From positions 23,469,990 to 23,533,989 of the forward strand of contig JAQNBH010000014.1 of the NCBI GenBank assembly GCA_028752905.1: DNA of 64,000 nt, given 5' to 3'. The notes below the pieces were generated by a model. That model ran no database searches, was not told the origin of the DNA, and was given only the letters and a program-made list of their open reading frames with translations. Of this stretch, positions 57,806 through 64,000 are shown one piece after another (position 1 is the first letter of the stretch; every line of letters starts with the position of its first letter). Made by a program: the position numbers and the translations under genes. The DNA comes from Cladorhizidae sp. MBARI D1340-BT2 (lineage: Eukaryota > Porifera > Demospongiae > Poecilosclerida > Cladorhizidae).

Positions 57806-57909
57806 ACACACACACATTCAAATTGATATACCGTACATAGCTTCGGCATGAATCACACCTTCTATTAGATGTGCGCTTGACACACACCCTGGTGGGCAAA
57901 AAGAACAAG

Positions 57910-58090
57910 ATGGTTATGAGTTGTTGTGCTGTTGGCTGCAGAAACAGGAGTGGAGAACGTCCAGGGCTTTGTTTTTTCCGGTTTCCTGATTCTCCCAAAG
58001 AAAGAGCAAAGAAATGGATACTTGCCATCAGAAGAAAATCTTGGATGCCCAAGAAACACACCAGGATATGTCGAGACCACTTTATCACAG
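57910..58090 (+). CDS. ISL2EU-type transposase, exon 1 (THAP domain)
   Basis: Starts at the ATG at 57910 ('MVMSCCAVGCRNRSGERPGL') and encodes a THAP zinc finger: C-x4-C near the N terminus, 'FFRFP', Trp in 'AKKWILAIRR', and C-x2-H in 'RICRDHF', ending 'ITG' at a |gtacta donor. THAP domains bind DNA and recur in transposases of this type. The splice joins the phase-1 G to GC of exon 2, making the conserved 'HFITGKPV' junction seen in THAP proteins. The intron carries a MITE. Confidence 0.85.
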
Positions 58091-58100
58091 GTACTAGCTA

Positions 58101-58693
58101 CAGTAGGATGTCAGTTATCCGGACAGGTTGGGACCGGAAGGTGTCCGGATAACTGTAATGGATAACTGAAGTCACTAGTTGTACACAAATGTGTACACGA
58201 ATATAATGTTAAAAGAGTGAATGTACACATGTATAAATGTGCATTAGTCATGTTTACAGTGCATGTAATCACTGATTTTTGTCTGTTTTTGTGTTTCATA
58301 TCTCTTCTTCACTGCTTCCATGAAAAGGCCATTAATTAGCACTGTAGCATTCATGGGTACATGAGGTTGCTGTTCCAGGTACAGCAGGACAGTTTCAATA
58401 GCTTACCTAGCGAGAAATGAGCAGCTGCATCTCAGCACATGCAGATGTGAGCTTACCTAGCTAGCAGCTGCATCTCAGCACATGCAGATCATGTGAGCTA
58501 GCTTACCTAGCTAGCAGCTGCATCTCAGCACATGCAGATCATGTGTTGATTAGTACCCTAATGTGATGATTGTTGCTTGGGACCAAAGTACATGTACACT
58601 GTACTGTACATGTACAGTGTATTTACATGTATACCTGTTCTGGTTAACTGAAGTTTCCGGATAACTGGAGTCCGGATAACTGACATCCTACTG
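58101..58693. mobile_element. 593-bp pogo/Tc1-mariner-like MITE with TA target duplication
   Basis: Inverted ends 'cagtaggatgtcagttatcc' (left) and its mirror at the right, flanked by TA at 58099-58100 and 58694-58695. The CAGTA start with 'gttatccgga' resembles pogo/Tigger-type ends. The interior has about three copies of an 'agcagctgcatctcagcaca' repeat (58410-58545). No coding capacity. It lies wholly inside the THAP-DDE intron, 10 bases after the donor. Confidence 0.88.
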
Positions 58694-58829
58694 TAGCTAG
58701 TCTTATTATTGATAACTAGCCAGCATGATTATAAGCTAAGCTAGCTAGTTTATTAACGCATGTTATTTAGCTGTATTTTGTAGCTGTGTACAATGAATAA
58801 TTACCGTTTTCTACCCTCTCTTTTTGTAG

Positions 58830-60068
58830 GCAAACCTGTGGATATGGCTGAAAATGTCGATTATGTGCCTACTGTGTTAACATTTATGACAGTTGATGAA
58901 GTGAAGAAAGCTACAAAGGAGGCCAGAGAGAGCCGGAGACATGCAAGGATAGACAGACACAGAAACTTAGCTGAACCAGAGTTGAGGGGAGAGTCAGTTA
59001 CTGAGTTAAGTGGACTTAAAGAATCAGAGTTCAGCCACAACATAGGAGTAATGACAGATCCTATCAAAGTACAACATGCCGAGACTCAAGTGTCACAGCC
59101 CACTCAAGTTGTTTATGTGCCTTCCTTAGTGTACTGTGCAAGTCATATTGACACTATTAAAGGAGATGACAAATCCACTCATTTTTATACTGATCTTGAA
59201 TCCTGGGAAGTATTCAACCACCTTGCTTCTTACTTGCTCAAGCAGTATCCACAATCAAGGCCCAAGCAGGTAAAACTTCCACCACGTACTGGATTGTTGA
59301 TGGTTTTCATGAGGTTGCGGCTCAACCTCATCATGGAACATTTAGCCTATCGCTTTAAAATTTCAATGATCACAGTCACTGAGATTTTTCACAAGTGGAT
59401 TGAAGTGATGTTTGTGCACTTGAAGCACTTAATCAAATTGCCATCACAAGAGGTAACTTTTCTAAATATGCCTCAAGTTTTCAAGGATCTGTACCCTTGT
59501 GCATGATGTATTATCGATTGTTCGGAGATCTTTATTGAACACCCGTGCTCTTTTCAGGCCAGAGCAAAGACATATTCAAATTATAAAAAACATAACACTG
59601 ACAAGTTTCTCATAGCCGTTACTCCATGTGGGGCCATTTCATTTCTCTCTAAATGCTGGGGAGGGAGAGCAACTATGCTGGGGAGGGAGAGCAACTGACA
59701 GATGCATCATACAAAACAGTAATTTTTTACAACTGGTGCAAGCTGGAGATGTTGTTTTAGCAGATCGGGGATTTCAGATATCAGACGATTTAGCTTTAAG
59801 TGGAGCTCATCTACAAATCCCAGCTTTTACCAGGGGGAAGAAACAATTGGATTTGGAGGAAGTCGAGAAGTCTAAGCGGATATCCAAAGTTCGTATTCAT
59901 GTAGAAAGAGTGATTGGACTATTGAAAAACAAATACACCCTTCTACAGAGTGTACTTCATGTTGACACTATTAAACACAAGAAGGATGTAGGGTATGCAA
60001 ACATTGACAAAATATTACATGTGTGTGCATCCCTTGTCAATATGTGCCCTTCTGTAGTACCCATGTAG
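58830..60068 (+). pseudogene. ISL2EU-type transposase, exon 2 (HTH and DDE domain), broken
   Basis: After the gtag acceptor (58828-58829) the frame reads 'GKPVDMAENVDYVPTVLTF', a charged linker, a helix-turn-helix-like region 'RTGLLMVFMRLRLNLIMEHL' and 'RFKISMITVTEIFHKWIEVM', then a DDE_Tnp_4 catalytic domain: first Asp in '[11 protein letters not shown]' (about 59517), '[17 protein letters not shown]', second Asp in 'VVLADRGFQISDD' (about 59761), Glu in 'IHVERVIGLLKNKY' (about 59901). The stop TAG is at 60066-60068. Two lesions: TGA at 59504-59506 just before the first catalytic Asp, and a 22-base tandem duplication at about 59653-59696 that shifts the frame. All three catalytic residues remain. 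Confidence 0.88.
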
Positions 60069-60255
60069 CTAAAATAGTAGCTAATCATCTTTTGTAATTT
60101 TTCTTTGTGGTAAATTTCAAATTGTCGACTTGATTCATTCTGGTGAGTTTTATGTGTGTACACTGTACAGTAAGTACTGTAAAGATATAAGGCTCTCCGG
60201 ATAATTTGAGGGGGGGGGGGAGGGTGTGATAGAGGTCATTGATCATTCATTGCAT

Positions 60256-62200
60256 TCAATAGTATGTTAATTCACAATGATGGTATGGATGGTATATAGT
60301 TGGAAATACACAAAATGAAAATACAGTCTGATGTCTGCAACTATCTGAACAGTACCACTTCCCTTTTGGTTTTCGAGAAATACCAAGACATGCATAATGG
60401 AACCATTCCGTGGGACAAGACAAATTATCACAAGCCACCATCCTTCCAACATCTTTCCCACCACACAAACAAAATGTAGTTTTCACCTGGTTAGACGTAT
60501 TCCCTTTGTACGTAAACTTTTCTATATAGTCGAGATGTTGATGCTGAATCGATGAACGAATTAGCTAACAAGCGAGGAGTACAAACTCAAAAAAATTATC
60601 CAACACTGGTTTCACAACCCAGCTAAAATACGTTCCACATGCATGCCACACGTAGACTAGCAGATAAAGTCACAGAAATATTTCACAAACAGCTAGTTGA
60701 CCTTGAATTTGGTAGTAGTACGGATGGTCATGGCTTAGAACAGCTCCTTTTTTATCGGGCTTTAAACAGAATGTTGGATCCGAGACATGTTCTGGATGCA
60801 AATCTCGAAATTTGAAAGGATATTTTATTTCTATTAACCCAGTATATACCACAGCAAGTACAGCTAATCACACCATCAGGTGAAGCCCCAAGGTGAGGAA
60901 AACTGGAATTTACATAAAGACCACACGTAGAACACATAAAATTGGAGTGTGTTGCTTCCATCATTTCTTGATAGAGAGCACGGGCGTTATCTTCATTAGT
61001 CAATCCCCAGTTAAGTGCTGGAACTTTTGTAGAGTCAAGGGTTGACCTTTCTAGTAGAGATTTTATGAGTGATAGTGGTGGAGAACTAGTAGAGGCTCTA
61101 AACACAGAATAAAACTTTGAAGCAGTAATTCTTCCCTTTCTATGCTCATGTCAAAGAGTTGACTGAGCTTGAAGCCTAGTGCTTTCTTCTAGATATGCTG
61201 CTGCTTCGTCTGTTATGGACATTCTTTCAAAAGTGGCTTTACATTCAGCTTTAAGCACATCTTTGCTTATACTGGAAAACTTAGGCTCGTAAAGAGAGAT
61301 AAGTGATGGCGGAAACTTCTTGACTACTCTAACAGCAGTACTTGAATGTGTAGTCTCCATTATGGTTAAAGATGAAAATATAGCAGCTTTTGGTGCGATT
61401 CTTTTCAGCCCTATTCGGAATGCTTCAATTGCCTCACTTGATGGTGGTACTGATACTAATTCCTGATGGATCGATGTTGTACTCGTGCTCTCCTCATTTC
61501 TCTTGCGTTTTGACCTTCGAAAGTCAATGTCGACGATTCGGGCTGGTTCAATCTGTATGTGTAACACATTGATGAGACCTGATTCATGCTTCAATAACTC
61601 ACTGACCTTACTACAGAATGTTTCATTCCATTGACAATTCTGGGATGTAACCGAAGTGTATCCTAGTCGTACAGCACTTTCGACCTTGAAGAGAACAGCC
61701 GCAACATGAGAACAACCCTCACCTAAGCTGAAATAACAATGTATCTATAAACATGCATATACACCACATAATAATAGTTGTTTACCCAGCCATGTTCTTT
61801 ACCCAGCCATGCAAGTGCAGTGTGAAGATAGAATGTCACCTGCTTCCTTGATTATGATCCAGGCCTCATGTGCATTCGTAGCTGCCTTCTGACTGGGGTT
61901 CACCCAGGCCTTCAACACACAATATTTGGCCCCAGAATGACTGAAACTCCACGAAAAGACAGTCCTTACATACCCAGACTAGAAGTAATTGTACGCATCA
62001 AGTTGTTTCCAAGATAGAAGCTGTTCCTGGGTGTATACTCCAGGTTGTTGAATGAAGTAAACAAAGATATGCCCATACTCTACCTTGGGCCAAGTGGTCA
62101 TGTCTCCTGCGAACTTAACCTCATTCAATGGTACCTACAGTGTAACGTAGGACAATCCCAAGTTGCTCCCAATTTGATTGGTCGGTTACCTCATCAGCTT
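60256..62200 (-). pseudogene. ISL2EU-type second gene: SWIM finger, YqaJ-like nuclease, PHD finger
   Basis: Convergent with the transposase gene. On the minus strand: 'WPKVEYGHIFVYFIQQPGVY' and 'LLSWKQLDAYNYF' (about 62100-61985), 'KAWVNPSQKAATNAHEAW', then a SWIM-like zinc finger 'SSHCTCMAGLGEGCSHVAAV' whose codons are split by a 75-bp intron (61728-61802; phase maintained). Next a Ser-rich region (61594-61160), then the YqaJ-type exonuclease domain: 'HRKGRITASKFYSVFRA', 'ALNWGLTNEDNARALYQEMM', 'PHLGASPDGVISC', and in a shifted frame 'GLIEIKYPFKFRD' and 'YYYQIQGQLAV', giving the E / D / E-x-K / Q pattern of this nuclease fold. Last, a PHD finger (60486-60340: 'CLCGGKDVGRMVACDNLSCP', 'EWFHYACLGI', 'KGKWYCSDSC'). 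Stops near 61990 and 61150 and one frameshift near 60850 disrupt it. Confidence 0.82.
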
Positions 62201-62399
62201 CAATTCCATATAAGGATCCATTTTCCTGATTTTATATTTCTTTTATGATCTCATTTTACATAAAATCCTTAATGCAAAACAGAAGCTCATTTTGTGCTAT
62301 CTTTGAAACATATACTTGGCATTGCGTGCACATGTTTCTAAGTGTTCCTTTAAATCAGTATCTCCAGCATATACACAAAAGTCGATTAGAGATACTAGA

Positions 62400-62960
62400 T
62401 TCCCTGGATTCAAAGAAGCCTCCTCTTCCATGTGACCACATAATGCAATTCTTTGTCTCCCACAAAATGAATTATTGATCCCAAATTTTTCTCAATTTTT
62501 TTGGCAGTTTGCTCAGATATTGAGTAATCAATCCGAGATGAGTTTTCAGATGTTTGAATAAATGCATTAAGGCAAGCTTCTGACATTTTGTGGTACTCAA
62601 AGCAAGTGTGTGCTCGCAAATCGCTTCGGGCATCTTTCCAATTTTGGTAAGCTTTGGTTATCAGCAATGATCCTCTTTGCCCATGTACAGGTTTGACAGG
62701 AAAAAGCACACATGATAGGCAGTAAATTCCATCTTCCTTAGTGGAGTAAGAAATAAATGGGTAGATTTTAAACCATTCTAAACCATTCATGCTGGCAACA
62801 CCACTTCTTAATACCCATAGAACTGTTTTTGTCCTTATAAACTTTATCTGAAAATTTGAAAGTTTTGTCAGGACACTCTTTTAAGCTGGCACATTCCAGG
62901 TAGTCACTGATATCAATAGACCCTCAGGCTCTGGCCTCACACTAAGAACTGCATTACATG
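62400..62960 (-). pseudogene. hAT transposase N-terminal zinc-finger fragment
   Basis: Minus-strand pieces: 'LTKLSNF' region and 'GVASMNGLEWFKIYPFISYS' then 'TKEDGIYCLSCVLFPVKP', 'GSLLITKAYQNWKDARSDLR', 'AHTCFEYHKMSEACLNAFI' (62790-62460). This is the TTF/hAT-type zinc finger seen in the element at 29.7 kb. It is truncated after about 62410, where 62200-62400 shows nothing assignable. It supports the hAT shell with its 5' end at 63351. Confidence 0.75.
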
Positions 62961-63279
62961 TACCTCCAACTGAGCCTGGGTTGTGATTTGCTGAAGGGTC
63001 ACCATCAGGTCTCCATCTTTTCTCAGCAACCTCTCCAGTGGCTGGAACAAAGAAATCAGTAATAAGTCTTCTTTACATTTTTCACTCAGAAAGTCAAGAG
63101 TCAGAAACTGAATGGCAGGTCAGCTGTCAATGCCACACACCCTGCAGCTGTCAACTCATCAATGCATAGTGTGAGTTTGTTAGTTGATTATTACAAGCAC
63201 TATCAGTATGATCAACTACTAATACTGCTATAGTGACAAACACTTCAATACAGTATTAGCTTTGATCATAATAATGGGG

Positions 63280-63351
63280 AAATAATCACATTTTTTCTGG
63301 TGGGGGGGGGGGGGGGGGGGGTGTGTGGGGGTTAGGCCCCCTCCTGTATCC
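63280..63351. repeat. poly-G tract at the hAT end
   Basis: Twenty consecutive G (about 63301-63320) followed by gtgtgtggggg and a C-rich mirror 'aggccccctcctgtatccac'. Typical of the G/C-rich ends of this hAT group. Assembly length of the run is uncertain. Confidence 0.8.
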
Positions 63352-63361
63352 ACCCATGATT

Positions 63362-63405
63362 ACAACCCCAACCCCAGGGTTAAGTGAGTCCCACCAGAGA
63401 TAGAG
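63362..63405 (+). repeat. minisatellite unit, right side of the insertion
   Basis: 'ttacaaccccaaccccaggg' followed by 'ttaagtgagtcccaccagag' matches the unit of 56988-57242, showing that the intervening 6.1 kb was inserted into the array. Confidence 0.85.
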
Positions 63406-64000
63406 ATGTACAGGTGAACAAACTGGAAATGGCAGTCTTGACAGGTATCAATAACATATCTTTGGTTTTTCATGATAAACTATCACCTGCAACTCTTCCT
63501 GATTCAAGAATAGATCAATAGAAGTTACATATATTTATGTTGAATCTAGTTGTAGCATCTAACACCATGTTGAGAGCAAGACAGAGTACCCTTTTTCTCT
63601 GACGGCTCAAACAATTCTGGATTAGAATCCAGCAACTGTCCTAATTTAAGATTTTAAAGATCATTGTGTCAGTTTGATTTTCATATTGTGCAGCTCATTA
63701 TCACATAAACTTGAAGAGTTATTTCAGAGTATCCCAATCTCTGGGACTTGTGCACATCTCTAGGTGTAGACAGCATGTCTGTGGATGTAATTTAATTTAA
63801 AAAACAAGGGTACTTGAGCGTAATTCTGCAATATTTTAAATGCTCGTAAGAGTTCTGCTCATATTGTAGCTGTGATGTTGAAGAATTATGAATCGATTAT
63901 TTCTAATCGATTATTTCTACTGGTTTAGAAAATCTACAAAGAGGGAAAATGGTCCTCAATCATGTTGCACTTTTTTTACCAGGATTATCTAAAGTTTAAA
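63406..64000. other. right edge, no feature seen
   Basis: No supported gene or repeat, apart from a short direct repeat 'atcgattatttct' at 63893-63918. Confidence 0.4.

Larger units (their letters stand above)
57243..63351 (-). mobile_element. hAT shell inserted in the minisatellite, carrying other elements
   Basis: Left end 'cagggacggatccagg' at 57243 and right end read inward 'catgggtggatacagg' at 63351 are hAT-like terminal inverted repeats. Both flanks are the same minisatellite. A hAT zinc-finger piece lies near the right end on the minus strand; the interior is largely replaced by an ISL2EU-type transposon and an inverted-repeat element. I could not see a clean 8-bp duplication. Confidence 0.55.

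Noticed and set aside
57844..58165. Alternative THAP starts and read-through into the intron
   Set aside because: The gtacta donor and the phase-matched GKPV junction at 58830 explain the gene better; the frame past 58090 enters the MITE.

Overview
This is eukaryotic, AT-rich, intron-containing metazoan DNA. Spliced genes with GT..AG introns, THAP, SWIM, PHD and hAT transposase domains, Penelope-like elements and REL-endonuclease non-LTR elements together point to an aquatic invertebrate; a sponge or cnidarian is my best guess, but nothing in the window fixes the species. There are no bacterial operons, CRISPR arrays, tRNAs or rRNAs that I can see.

Only one host gene is clear: a beta-1,3-glucuronosyltransferase (B3GAT family) in four exons on the + strand between 3.1 and 13.45 kb. 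Its introns are loaded with minisatellites (66-bp, 45-bp and 60-bp units), a 486-bp tandem duplication and a GATA-like microsatellite. A partial copy of its 3' half, introns included, lies inverted at 33.5-37.7 kb as a pseudogene and is split by a retrotransposon.

The rest is a stack of nested mobile elements. 0.8-1.6 kb: jockey-like non-LTR remnant. 15.2-16.7 kb (-) and 21.9-26.6 kb (+): two inverted copies of a chimeric Penelope/hAT repeat; the right copy is interrupted by a 2.9-kb hAT transposon with a near-perfect 8-bp target duplication. 18.4-20.5 kb: gypsy tail and decayed Helitron. 26.6-29.7 (-), 34.4-37.4 (+) and 42.4-44.7 kb (-): three non-LTR elements of the R2-like type (RT followed by a CCHC and restriction-like endonuclease); the middle one is a single ORF broken by only two stops. 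29.7-33.3 kb: second hAT, itself split by a 301-bp MITE with a perfect 8-bp duplication. 41.5-51.6 kb: Penelope-like elements with GIY-YIG endonuclease, a 600-bp TTA tract and five copies of a hammerhead-ribozyme-like motif, with a LINE inserted at 46.8-48.1 kb. 51.8-53.9 kb: third hAT. 53.9-57.0 kb: Ty3/gypsy material on the - strand in which integrase precedes reverse transcriptase, the order known from Gmr1-like elements. 57.2-63.4 kb: a hAT shell inserted in a hairpin-forming minisatellite, enclosing an ISL2EU(IS4EU)-type DNA transposon with two convergent genes: a THAP-DDE transposase and a SWIM/YqaJ-nuclease/PHD protein.

Almost all transposon genes carry stops or frameshifts. The most interesting items are the gypsy domain order, the two-gene YqaJ transposon, the hammerhead-like motifs, and the nearly intact R2-like element inside the inverted glucuronosyltransferase pseudogene.
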